From contig NZ_AUIN01000012.1 of assembly GCF_000423725.1 (NCBI RefSeq), positions 124,001-188,000 of the forward strand: a stretch of 64,000 bases of DNA, written 5' to 3'. The position numbers were made by a program, and so were the translations under genes. Position 1 is the stretch's first letter, and each line of letters opens with the position of its first letter. The DNA comes from Streptococcus devriesei DSM 19639 (GTDB lineage Bacteria > Bacillota > Bacilli > Lactobacillales > Streptococcaceae). Below the pieces are notes generated by a model. It was not told where the DNA came from, did not search any database, and worked only from the letters and a program-made list of their open reading frames with translations. Below, in pieces: positions 18,216 to 24,915 of this stretch.

Positions 18216-18353
18216 CTAACCAGTAAATAAATAAGCTGCTGCCGCTACTCCTGAACCAATGGGGCCGACACCCGTTACAAAACCAACATAAAAATAATAC
18301 CCTTCATTAGTCTTTAAAAAATGAATTTTGAATGCTTCTTTAATTGACCTCAT
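18216..18353 (-). CDS. 45-aa hydrophobic peptide, candidate immunity peptide sharing a segment with the bacteriocin
   Basis: The ATG at 18353 overlaps the stop of the upstream ABC ATPase in an ATGA junction, a sign of translational coupling. The product starts MRSIKEAFKIHFLKTNEGYY, a basic amphipathic stretch. It then has a glycine/alanine-rich hydrophobic half FVTGVGPIGSGVAAAAYLF. That half matches residues 66-84 of the circular bacteriocin precursor, and 43 of 45 nucleotides agree (about 18235-18279 against 22719-22763). Small basic hydrophobic proteins serve as immunity factors in circular-bacteriocin clusters, so immunity by mimicry is one reading. A recombination-derived, decayed bacteriocin duplicate is the other. 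Confidence 0.5.
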   Translation of the reverse strand: MRSIKEAFKIHFLKTNEGYYFYVGFVTGVGPIGSGVAAAAYLFTG

Positions 18354-19198
18354 TCCGATTGATAAACAGTTTCAATCAGACTTCTTTTCTTTTTATAAAA
18401 CTCATAAACGGTATTATCACTGTTAACAAGCAATCTTAATAATTCATTCGGCAAAGTAGATTGACTAAGATCAATTTCAAGATGATTCTCATCTACTATT
18501 CTTTTAGTGAACTTAATGGAAGCATCATTAAATAGTTTTTGGCTATCTAGACAGTGAATAATGTAAACTTCTTTTTCTGTAGAGTCTGGATTTATTAAAT
18601 CCTTAACTGTTCCGCTGTCAATAATTTCACCACTGTCAATAATGATATAATCTGATACACGTTCCAATTCGTCTATATTATGAGAAGTCAATAGGATTGC
18701 TGAGCCCCGATTCTTGAGTCCCCTCACGACTTCCAACATCTTTAAGGCAGAAGGTACGTCCACTCCTGAAGTTGGTTCATCAAAAATATAAGCATCAAAA
18801 TCCCCAATGGCACATTGGATGAAGGAAAGCTTCTTTTTCATTCCAAAAGAATAGCCAGAAATCTTACTATTTAAATTTTTATAAAGCCCTAATTCTTTAG
18901 ACAGATTTATCGCATATGATACATCTGTCTTTTTTAGTTTAGAAATGAATTTCAAAAATTCTAAACCCGTCCAGTCAGAATACATGTTATCAGCATCAGG
19001 CATAACAGACACTGTTCCTTTTTTAACATCTCCAGAATCACGTCTATAATAGTCTACTATTAAACCAATTAAAGTTGACTTCCCCGCACCATTTTTACCA
19101 ACTAAAGATGTTATCATCCCGTTTTTTATCTCAATACTAATACCTTTTATAACTGGTGTACCGTGAAAACTTTTAACGATATTAAAGCATCCTATCAT
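18350..19198 (-). CDS. ABC ATPase of the bacteriocin accessory/immunity transporter
   Basis: 282 residues. Walker A GKNGAGKST near residue 36, signature YSFGMKKKLSF near 122, Walker B AYIFDEPTSGVD near 142, H-switch TSHNIDE near 178, and a C-terminal extension of about 75 residues. It follows its permease by two bases. This ATPase/permease pair corresponds to the accessory ABC transporter found beside circular bacteriocins (carnocyclin CclEFGH, circularin and AS-48 accessory genes), which contributes to secretion and immunity. Confidence 0.75.
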   Translation of the reverse strand: MIGCFNIVKSFHGTPVIKGISIEIKNGMITSLVGKNGAGKSTLIGLIVDYYRRDSGDVKKGTVSVMPDADNMYSDWTGLEFLKFISKLKKTDVSYAINLSKELGLYKNLNSKISGYSFGMKKKLSFIQCAIGDFDAYIFDEPTSGVDVPSALKMLEVVRGLKNRGSAILLTSHNIDELERVSDYIIIDSGEIIDSGTVKDLINPDSTEKEVYIIHCLDSQKLFNDASIKFTKRIVDENHLEIDLSQSTLPNELLRLLVNSDNTVYEFYKKKRSLIETVYQSE

Positions 19199-19200
19199 CT

Positions 19201-19881
19201 CTAAATTTCCTTTCTTTTAAAACAGCTTATTCCTAAAAAAATAATAGAAATGGTAAGAAATAGCAAAAAGACAACTTCCCATGTTTTAGTTAAATAAATA
19301 TAAGGCATGAACCATTGGACAGCCTTCAATATAGGCCAATTTTTAAAATAAGCTATGCTATATACAATAGGAAAGGCCAAACTTAATATTAAATTGATTA
19401 ATGTTGAAAACCTTTCGCTTTTTGAAACAGTTGATATGAGTAACACGAGACTCTGGATATAAGCAAAAAAAGCAATAATAGATAGGATAGAATAAATTGG
19501 AAAAACAACTGCACCTCTAAACAAAAATAATACAACTAGAGAAACAGCCAAGATTATCAAAAAATAGCAAAGTGATGCAAAATATTTTGCTAAATAAATA
19601 GCTTTTCGAGATAAATAAGGGGTCACATATCTCATCGTTTGCGATTCTACCTCCTTAGAAATAAGGCCAGAAAAAAGAACAGAAGAAAAAATGTAGCCTA
19701 GAAAACCATAAATTCCAAATAAAAGATCAATTAAATCCGAACTCCCATTACTATTGAGAAAAATACTAACAGAAGTTGTATACTTTCCTGCTAAAACAGA
19801 TACAACAATGAATAATCCGCCTATGACAAAAGATTTGATCGAAAAAATTTCTTTTTTCAGAGTTAAAAAGAACAATGCCAT
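19201..19881 (-). CDS. ABC-2-type permease of the accessory transporter
   Basis: 226 residues with six predicted membrane helices. The N-terminal TLKKEIFSIKSF and the ISKEVESQTMRYVTPYLSR loop (about 75-93) are typical of ABC-2 permeases. ATG follows AGGAGG. It is preceded by a 107-base gap that contains an inverted repeat and possible promoter, so this gene, the ATPase and the 45-aa peptide could form a separately expressed immunity unit. Confidence 0.7.
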   Translation of the reverse strand: MALFFLTLKKEIFSIKSFVIGGLFIVVSVLAGKYTTSVSIFLNSNGSSDLIDLLFGIYGFLGYIFSSVLFSGLISKEVESQTMRYVTPYLSRKAIYLAKYFASLCYFLIILAVSLVVLFLFRGAVVFPIYSILSIIAFFAYIQSLVLLISTVSKSERFSTLINLILSLAFPIVYSIAYFKNWPILKAVQWFMPYIYLTKTWEVVFLLFLTISIIFLGISCFKRKEI

Positions 19882-19936
19882 ACATCCTCCTATAATGACA
19901 ATAATAATTCAGAAGCAATTTTATAGTATTCACTTT

Positions 19937-19969
19937 TTTAAGTACGATAATACGGTCAGTCTACTTAAA
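19937..19969. promoter_or_regulatory. Inverted repeat upstream of the accessory ABC genes
   Basis: TTTAAGTA (19937-19944) and TACTTAAA (19962-19969) are perfect 8-base arms 17 bases apart. A minus-strand TATTAT (19954-19949) lies between them. It is a candidate internal promoter/operator. Confidence 0.4.
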
Positions 19970-19988
19970 TGATATAAGCTACTCTTTT

Positions 19989-20471
19989 TTAAAAAAGGGC
20001 TACAGTAGAACTTAGCAAGAAAGGAGATACAGCAAGCAAAGCTGTTTTCAAACTACCATTCCTATGATAATTAATAGAAAACATAATGATAATAGAAATA
20101 AATGCTGTCAACTTAAAGACACTTAAAAGATTGGACGTTGGATAAATTAAAAGCAGAAAACAGTCAATCAACAGCATGATAGTTCTAGATAGCAGTACAT
20201 CAAAAAGAAAGATTTTCCCATCCTCAATAAATAAGATTATAAGAAATTTTGCAAGAAGATACCCAACCACTGCACTAATAATATTACTAACAATTGAAAT
20301 GACAAATACCAGCTTTTGAGGAGAAACCGTTATAACACTCTTTAATTCGTTTAATGCTGATAGTCTTTTGTCTAAAACCCCTGTTTTCAGCAATAAATCT
20401 ACAAATAAAAACAAGATAAAAAGATGGCAAAGAAAGTTCCCCAACGAAAAAATAAGTGTTTTATACTTCAC
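19989..20471 (-). CDS. Membrane protein of the circular-bacteriocin operon
   Basis: 160 residues with four to five predicted helices, no motif recognised. Its start overlaps the end of the upstream ATPase gene by 11 bases, so it is translationally linked to it. Circular-bacteriocin clusters normally contain a small multi-helix membrane protein next to the ATPase. I infer it is the membrane partner of the 196-aa ATPase. Confidence 0.6.
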   Translation of the reverse strand: MKYKTLIFSLGNFLCHLFILFLFVDLLLKTGVLDKRLSALNELKSVITVSPQKLVFVISIVSNIISAVVGYLLAKFLIILFIEDGKIFLFDVLLSRTIMLLIDCFLLLIYPTSNLLSVFKLTAFISIIIMFSINYHRNGSLKTALLAVSPFLLSSTVALF

Positions 20472-21051
20472 GAACTTTTCCTCCTTCTATATGAAGAATG
20501 CGGCTGTTTTGTTCCAGCAATAGACAGGACAGATTGTGAAAAACATAAATAATTGTGGATGTTTTAGACAGCTTAACCAACTGTTTCGCTACTATTTTTA
20601 AGCTATCATTATCAATTGTAGATAAGGTTTCATCAATAAAAATATAATCCCACTCCTTAACCAGCAACAACGATAAACCTAACTTTAATTTGGTACCAAC
20701 TGAAGCATGCAGGTAGTCATCATTATAGGAATCGCTAAAAAAGGCCTCTACATTAGCTTCTAATTCTGGAGTCAGCTTAACCTGATAAGTCTTACACAAT
20801 AAATAAAAGTTATCCTTAATAGAAAACGGTGCCAGACCAATTGGATTCAAATCAAGAAATAGTACATCTCCTTCAAGCTTTAATCTTTTCTCATTATCAA
20901 ATGCAGACAGTCCTGATAATAAGCGAATAAGAGTACTCTTTCCACTGCCATTTTTACCTGTCAAACGATACAATCCCTTGTGAATCTGAAAGGAAATATC
21001 ATCGAAAAGAACTTTATGACGAATTGTCTTTGACACATGTTCTAATTTCAT
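20461..21051 (-). CDS. Small ABC ATPase of the circular-bacteriocin operon (CirD-like)
   Basis: 196 residues from the ATG at 21051, which overlaps the previous stop as ATGA. A longer frame back to 21117 lies inside that gene and is rejected. Walker A GKNGSGKST near residue 33, Walker B DYIFIDETLSTID near 145, H-switch FHNLS near 178. The signature segment is degenerate (HASVGTKLKLGLS). A stand-alone small ATPase directly behind a SpoIIM-family gene is the conserved core of circular-bacteriocin loci, where it powers secretion or maturation. Confidence 0.78.
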   Translation of the reverse strand: MKLEHVSKTIRHKVLFDDISFQIHKGLYRLTGKNGSGKSTLIRLLSGLSAFDNEKRLKLEGDVLFLDLNPIGLAPFSIKDNFYLLCKTYQVKLTPELEANVEAFFSDSYNDDYLHASVGTKLKLGLSLLLVKEWDYIFIDETLSTIDNDSLKIVAKQLVKLSKTSTIIYVFHNLSCLLLEQNSRILHIEGGKVREV

Positions 21052-21530
21052 CCTATATACCCTTCTAAAAAAGCTGCACAAATCAATAGAAAATATGATC
21101 CAAGATAATATTTCCAAAAAGACAGTTGCTTTTTCAATCCTTTCTTAAAACTTTTTTCCTTGATAGAGTAATACAAAAGATATTGACTTAAGCCTTGATA
21201 AAATAAAAAATTGGGCAATTCAATAACACCATGCGGCGTCAGCTTGCTTAGTGCATAACCTACTCCATTTAACTGTATTCCCATACTGATTTGAAAAGTA
21301 GTAGTCAAAAGATCAAAAAATTGTAATATGGGAGAAATAGCGAAAAACAAAATATAAACTACAAAATTACCCGTATTATTTATTAAAACAGTAACAAATA
21401 ACTGGTGACTAACTGGCAGAATACTAGACTTAAAAAGCGAAGATTTAACTGCAAGACTCAGCATTACTCCTATAAAAATAGTACTAAAAATAAAGATAAT
21501 ATAATAACTTTTAAAAATTTTATCAGACAC
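21048..21530 (-). CDS. SpoIIM/DUF95-family membrane protein (circular-bacteriocin maturation/export)
   Basis: 160 residues from a GTG at 21530 with GGGAGG placed 8 bases upstream. The in-frame ATG at 21563 lies inside the preceding gene without a ribosome site. Four to five predicted helices, and the family hallmark PHGVIELPNFLFYQGLS near residues 98-114 (the HGxxExP motif of SpoIIM/DUF95). This family is present in essentially every described circular-bacteriocin cluster (CirC, CclC, UblC types). That is strong support for assigning the operon. Confidence 0.82.
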   Translation of the reverse strand: MSDKIFKSYYIIFIFSTIFIGVMLSLAVKSSLFKSSILPVSHQLFVTVLINNTGNFVVYILFFAISPILQFFDLLTTTFQISMGIQLNGVGYALSKLTPHGVIELPNFLFYQGLSQYLLYYSIKEKSFKKGLKKQLSFWKYYLGSYFLLICAAFLEGYIG

Positions 21531-21532
21531 TG

Positions 21533-22660
21533 TTATCCTCCCAAACTCATACAAATGATGCAAATAAGATATAACAGAAGGAAAGAATATCTTAAAATAT
21601 GATTCCTTTCTTCATATACCAGATAATCCAATTTTCTGAAATAGGTAAAGGCAATCAAGAAATTTAAGAATAATAAAATAACCGCTTTAACAGTTACAAT
21701 AAACGAAGAACTTACAACAAGTGCAGGCAAGGCAGTAAGATGTATAAAATTGGCATAAACTGTCCACAAATACAAACTGCTGACTTTAAATCTGTCATAA
21801 AGCGTTAAATGATTATTGAGAATCAGCAAACGATGCCGTGTTGAGTCAATGTCTATATCTTGACTTTGATTGCCGACAAGAAGTTCCAGCAATGCCAAAT
21901 AAATAGAAGTATACAAAAAAGTAACCGGAACCAATACCGTCCTATTCAGGTGATTAAACAAACGCTGACCAAAATAGGTTATCAATAAATTAAAAATAAT
22001 AATTAAAAAGAGCAAAAAAAGATTATTTCTAAAAATAGTTAGCTGTAACTTTAACAAAGATGCATCGGAAAAAGTACTCCTCTCATACTTGATAAAGCGA
22101 AATAAGAAATCGTCAATTCTAAAATGAAAAAGAATATAAGCTACAAGGACAAGCAAGGATGCTAATAAATTTAGAAGCAATAAAGCAGTATTTCCTTGAC
22201 TCAGACAAAGTAAAGAAATTAAGAATAAAATTTGATTAACAACTGCTAAAACACCAGATAGCAAATGAGATAGAAGATTTATAACAATGATAACACAGCT
22301 GAAAAAAGCCAACGTTAAACTAACAGAATGATTGCTGATTAAGTAACATAAAGCTGCTATAGTAAGGATAAACTGTACTCTGTAAATATAATAGACGGAT
22401 AAAAAAATATGCCTTAAAATATAACGACTCTTGACAAAAAAAGTCCCCAACCTTTGCTGATGATAAGGGAAAAGAACACTTGAATGTTTCATTGTCCCAA
22501 ATAGACTAATAGATACAAGTAAAATTTGTTCTTGCATCCTCAAATTGATTGAATTATTGTTGGGGATTACTAAAATAACGATTAAGAATAAAAAGGTCAT
22601 CCCTATTGTATTGAGATGACCTAAAAAATCAGAATCCACATGCAGAAACCTTTTTTTCAT
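21533..22660 (-). CDS. Large membrane protein of the circular-bacteriocin operon (CirB/AS-48B-like)
   Basis: 375 residues with roughly ten predicted membrane segments and few charges apart from short basic loops (about 190-205 and 268-290). No catalytic motif is visible. It starts 9 bases after the bacteriocin stop with AGAGGTAG as ribosome site. The second gene of circular-bacteriocin operons codes for a poorly conserved polytopic protein of this size, needed for leader removal, cyclisation or export. I place it there by position and topology, not by sequence identity. Confidence 0.65.
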   Translation of the reverse strand: MKKRFLHVDSDFLGHLNTIGMTFLFLIVILVIPNNNSINLRMQEQILLVSISLFGTMKHSSVLFPYHQQRLGTFFVKSRYILRHIFLSVYYIYRVQFILTIAALCYLISNHSVSLTLAFFSCVIIVINLLSHLLSGVLAVVNQILFLISLLCLSQGNTALLLLNLLASLLVLVAYILFHFRIDDFLFRFIKYERSTFSDASLLKLQLTIFRNNLFLLFLIIIFNLLITYFGQRLFNHLNRTVLVPVTFLYTSIYLALLELLVGNQSQDIDIDSTRHRLLILNNHLTLYDRFKVSSLYLWTVYANFIHLTALPALVVSSSFIVTVKAVILLFLNFLIAFTYFRKLDYLVYEERNHILRYSFLLLYLICIICMSLGG

Positions 22661-22669
22661 AACTACCTC

Positions 22670-22957
22670 TTAATACAGAGCTGCTGCTGCTTTTCCTTTT
22701 TTCTTTAGAATATAGAGAACTGCTGCCGCTACTCCTGAACCAATGGAGCCGACACCCGTTACGGCACCGACAATAGAAATAACAGTAGTTACTGTACTAT
22801 AAGCACTGATTAGATTTACAACTTGATTAGCCGCTGTGGTACTAATTCCTAAAGCACCAGCCAATAAAGGACTGGTCAGCAAACCAAATGAGGCAAAAGC
22901 TGCCACTGCACAGACGATAGAAGTATAATATAATTTTTTTGAATTTGATAATTCCAT
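22670..22957 (-). CDS. Circular bacteriocin precursor (amylocyclicin/circularin-like)
   Basis: 95 residues. Residues 1-31 look like a leader with a basic N-end and a hydrophobic stretch. The predicted mature part starts at Leu32 (LAGALGISTTAANQVVNLIS) and ends at Tyr95 (ILKKKGKAAAALY), 64 residues. This matches the size and pattern of amylocyclicin, enterocin NKR-5-3B and circularin A: small start residue plus A-x-x-LGIS, long hydrophobic helices with VTTVISIVGAVTG, a basic KKKGK patch, and an aromatic last residue that joins head to tail. RBS AGGGG precedes the ATG. The C-terminal half has a near-identical DNA copy in the 45-aa gene at 18216. The cleavage site is inferred from alignment by eye. 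Confidence 0.85.
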   Translation of the reverse strand: MELSNSKKLYYTSIVCAVAAFASFGLLTSPLLAGALGISTTAANQVVNLISAYSTVTTVISIVGAVTGVGSIGSGVAAAVLYILKKKGKAAAALY

Positions 22958-23026
22958 AATCTTATCCCCTTTTCTATTTTTTAAACTGATAAGACAATTG
23001 TCACTGTTGTAAATATTTACGTTATG

Positions 23027-23082
23027 ATTATAACATTGATTATTTCAACAATAACTTATTCGCAAATATGAAAATTATTGTT
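23027..23082 (-). promoter_or_regulatory. Bacteriocin promoter with candidate Rgg operator
   Basis: Minus strand: TATAAT at 23032-23027, 70 bases before the bacteriocin ATG, with a poor -35 region. Perfect inverted arms AACAATAA (23047-23054) and TTATTGTT (23075-23082), 20 bases apart, cover and flank the -35 position. A consensus -10, weak -35 and upstream palindrome suggest an activated promoter. Rgg (23393-24271) is the obvious candidate. Confidence 0.5.
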
Positions 23083-23122
23083 AATATTTTTTCTTATTTG
23101 AGAAAAACAGTGTTCCGATAAG

Positions 23123-23136
23123 TTGACTGTTATAAT
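23123..23136 (+). promoter_or_regulatory. -10 region in front of two short peptide ORFs
   Basis: TATAAT at 23131-23136 with only weak -35 matches upstream. A TTGACT lies too close (23123-23128). It points toward the two 20-codon ORFs and shares the inverted-repeat region with the divergent bacteriocin promoter. Confidence 0.4.
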
Positions 23137-23166
23137 AAGTATAAAATACAGAAAGAGGTGCTTAAT

Positions 23167-23229
23167 ATGTTTGATTGGCTCGTTAAATTATTTACTGGTG
23201 GGGGCAGTGGCGGCGGAGGTGCTTTCTAA
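23167..23229 (+). CDS. 20-aa glycine-rich peptide ORF
   Basis: ATG behind GAAAGAGGTG, ending TAA. The product is MFDWLVKLFTGGGSGGGGAF: an amphipathic aromatic start and a Gly/Ser tail. It is much shorter than usual gene-calling limits, but it has a good ribosome site, a -10 box upstream and a second short ORF 28 bases downstream. It could be a leaderless peptide, a substrate for a modifying enzyme encoded elsewhere, or part of the signalling unit. The function is not known. Confidence 0.5.
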   Translation: MFDWLVKLFTGGGSGGGGAF

Positions 23230-23257
23230 TTTATTAAGATTCATAGGAGGTCTATTT

Positions 23258-23320
23258 ATGTTAAAAAGATTGTTTACATTAGCTCTTATAATTCCATACT
23301 TTTTATTGCCACTTTTATAG
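23258..23320 (+). CDS. 20-aa short hydrophobic peptide (SHP-like pheromone candidate)
   Basis: ATG 7 bases behind a perfect AGGAGG. The product is MLKRLFTLALIIPYFLLPLL: a basic N-end then a hydrophobic run, the form of streptococcal SHP pheromone precursors. It lies tail to tail with the rgg gene (rgg stop at 23393), with a terminator between them, an arrangement known for rgg-shp pairs. A longer in-frame reading from 23123 has no ribosome site. SHPs are usually exported by PptAB, trimmed, and re-imported by Opp to bind Rgg. That chain is inferred here. Confidence 0.6.
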   Translation: MLKRLFTLALIIPYFLLPLL

Positions 23321-23357
23321 ATAAAAAGCAAGACTTTACATTTTATATAATAACTCC

Positions 23358-23394
23358 AAAAAAGGTTATCAGGAAAAACATTGATAGCCTTTTT
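23358..23394. terminator. Bidirectional terminator between peptide ORFs and rgg
   Basis: AAAAAGGTTATCA pairs with TGATAGCCTTTTT (one G-T pair), with A and T runs giving function in both directions. It overlaps the rgg stop codon. Confidence 0.8.
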
Positions 23395-24271
23395 ATTTGT
23401 TACTATCAAAATTCAGCAGCAACTGCTCCATATTCGCTCTGAGAAACATAGCCATTGTTGGGTTCCCTAGCTTCTCAACCATGTTAACATAATATTCTAA
23501 TTCAGCTTTATCAGTTATTTCTCCTTGCAGATATGCAATTATTTGTTTCAAAAAATTGAGTGATACTATAACAAACATATCTTGATAAGTTAGAAGTTTT
23601 TCTAAATGATTTATAAAATAGGCTGCATAGTAAAACTCCTTTCTTTCAATTAGAATCATAATTAAGTTTAAAAGAGCAACTTGTGCATTTTTCTTATTAG
23701 TGGGAATGGCAATATATAGCTTATTACGCTCAACAAAAGCTTTACCCAAAAAGATTAAATCCTCAACTGATAAGATAATCATAGTATTGCCAAAGAGATT
23801 GAGTTCATACTCAGTCCACTCTTCAATATTATAGAGATATGTCGCGAGGAACTCTTTATCCTCCTCTGATATTGTATAGCTATGATCCAAGGTATGAATA
23901 GCCACGCGGACAACTAATCTATTTAACCGGTTATAAGTGTCAAAACTTTCATAATCTCCATAAGTGTCTAAAATTTTCTTTAAGCCCTCAATATCACGCT
24001 TTGATTGAAATTCTACAATCTTATTTCCTATTTTGAAAAAATCATTTTCTTCATAATTATTTAAAGCATGAGCAAACTCAGAAAAATTCATATGAATGCC
24101 CTCAATAGCTAAGATCAGCTTATCCGCTGCCAACATAGTCTGCCCATTTTCGAACTTTGATAATTGCGACACCGACAAATTATCTCGTGCTATATCCTTT
24201 AGTTTAAGTCCTCTTGCAATCCTGAGTTCGCGATAGAGTTCTCCCAATTCCATGGATTTTTTTGCTTCCAA
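23393..24271 (-). CDS. Rgg/GadR/MutR-family transcriptional regulator
   Basis: 292 residues. An N-terminal XRE-type helix-turn-helix (about 10-65: LKLKDIARDNLSVSQLSKFENGQ) is followed by a helical repeat domain to the C-terminus, the Rgg layout and length. I favour the TTG start at 24271 because AGAGGG lies 6-7 bases before it; the ATG at 24253 has no comparable site. Rgg proteins bind short hydrophobic peptides and control nearby genes, often bacteriocins (MutR). Here it faces a 20-aa SHP-like ORF and lies 436 bases from the bacteriocin gene. Confidence 0.85.
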   Translation of the reverse strand: MEAKKSMELGELYRELRIARGLKLKDIARDNLSVSQLSKFENGQTMLAADKLILAIEGIHMNFSEFAHALNNYEENDFFKIGNKIVEFQSKRDIEGLKKILDTYGDYESFDTYNRLNRLVVRVAIHTLDHSYTISEEDKEFLATYLYNIEEWTEYELNLFGNTMIILSVEDLIFLGKAFVERNKLYIAIPTNKKNAQVALLNLIMILIERKEFYYAAYFINHLEKLLTYQDMFVIVSLNFLKQIIAYLQGEITDKAELEYYVNMVEKLGNPTMAMFLRANMEQLLLNFDSNK

Positions 24272-24326
24272 TATATTCCCTCTTTATCTCTTTTAGGCAG
24301 TTATTACAACTGTATTATTTGTCTCT

Positions 24327-24358
24327 ACCTTAACAAAAACATATTACAGTTTTATTAA
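24327..24358 (-). promoter_or_regulatory. 32-bp element upstream of rgg, shared with the response-regulator upstream region
   Basis: About 26 of 32 bases match 27206-27237, in the same orientation relative to the downstream gene. On the minus strand it reads TTAATAAA, a 16-base core with CTGTAATATG, then TTTGTTAA, an imperfect inverted repeat. It lies 56 bases before the rgg start. A shared operator or a promoter with common spacing are both possible. Confidence 0.45.
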
Positions 24359-24466
24359 CACATTTCCAATATAGGTATTCGTGTTTATAGACCGCCGCAC
24401 CCAGGCAAGCATAAAGGCAGCCGGCATAAGTACCAGTGCTTGTCGTCTTTGATTTCCTTTTTTCAT
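24344..24466 (-). CDS. 40-aa basic peptide ORF of doubtful status
   Basis: Begins MKKGNQRRQALVLMPAAFML and ends NVLIKL. It lies between the degenerate bacteriocin ORF and rgg, with no convincing ribosome site. Its tail runs into the 32-bp element upstream of rgg. It could be the relic of a bacteriocin immunity or companion peptide. I do not recognise it. Confidence 0.25.
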   Translation of the reverse strand: MKKGNQRRQALVLMPAAFMLAWVRRSINTNTYIGNVLIKL

Positions 24467-24479
24467 TTTCAAACTTGAT

Positions 24480-24626
24480 TTATTCCTTAAAAATATCTAT
24501 CATTTCAAACAAGAGTAAAGAGCGGCGTAGCACCAGAGGATGCAGATGCCAAACAAGCTCCCGTGCCTCTGCCGTCAATTCCACCTTATCCATGATTTCA
24601 AACTGCTTAAATGCTTGTATTTTCAT
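24480..24626 (-). pseudogene. Degenerate double-glycine bacteriocin ORF
   Basis: The 48-codon frame starts MKIQAFKQFEIMDKVELTAE. This resembles the streptococcal class II leader pattern (M-x-x-QAF-x-QF-x-x-MD-x-x-L-x-x-x-E), but the Gly-Gly processing site is replaced by ARE. One frame over, the DNA after that point reads GTGACLASASSGATPLFTLV, which looks like a glycine/alanine-rich mature bacteriocin. A frameshift at the leader/mature junction would explain both. The ribosome site is poor. A ComE-type direct repeat and -10 lie upstream. Confidence 0.5.
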
Positions 24627-24664
24627 AATATTTAATGTTAGCTGCTTGGCCAATCGACGATATT

Positions 24665-24731
24665 AGTATACCCTAATTTTTAAACTGTGCACGTCTATGT
24701 CATGAACAGTCGTTATTTTGTTGTGAACGGT
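24665..24731 (-). promoter_or_regulatory. ComE/BlpR-type direct-repeat promoter
   Basis: Minus strand: ACCGTTCAC (24731-24723), 12 bases, ACTGTTCAT (24710-24702), then TATACT (24670-24665). Two 9-base direct repeats with a 12-base gap are the binding arrangement of LytTR response regulators ComE/BlpR. It drives the degenerate bacteriocin ORF and is probably a target of the RR encoded at 26271-27020. An A/T-rich stretch (24732-24860) upstream shows no gene. Confidence 0.65.
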
Positions 24732-24863
24732 CATTTTGGGTTCATTTACAGAAACTTTAATAAGTATTATTTAATTTAGCAAGAATTGACAGTGTATAAA
24801 AGATTGCTGCTGCATCTGCCGTTCTCTCTGTTTCCAGCTCGTATTAGGTGATAAGATGTTAAT

Positions 24864-24906
24864 AAAAAGGTGCGATTGCTATTATCTCCTGGCAGTCGCA
24901 CCTTTT
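24864..24906. terminator. Terminator downstream of the histidine kinase gene
   Basis: AAAAGGTGCGATTGC pairs with GCAGTCGCACCTTTT. The A and T flanks allow function on both strands. Confidence 0.8.
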
Positions 24907-24915
24907 GTTATTAAA

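Noticed and set aside
23123..23320. Single 65-aa protein spanning the two small-peptide ORFs
   Set aside because: Its start has no ribosome site and begins before the -10 box. The two nested 20-codon ORFs have good sites and different frames.
23167..23320. Radical-SAM RiPP (streptide-like) locus
   Set aside because: The rgg/short peptide context and GGG motif suggested it, but no radical SAM enzyme or RiPP transporter is present near the peptide ORFs.
24436..24666. 76-codon plus-strand frame in the rgg-kinase interval
   Set aside because: Antisense to the degenerate bacteriocin ORF with its ComE-type promoter. No ribosome site, low-quality composition.
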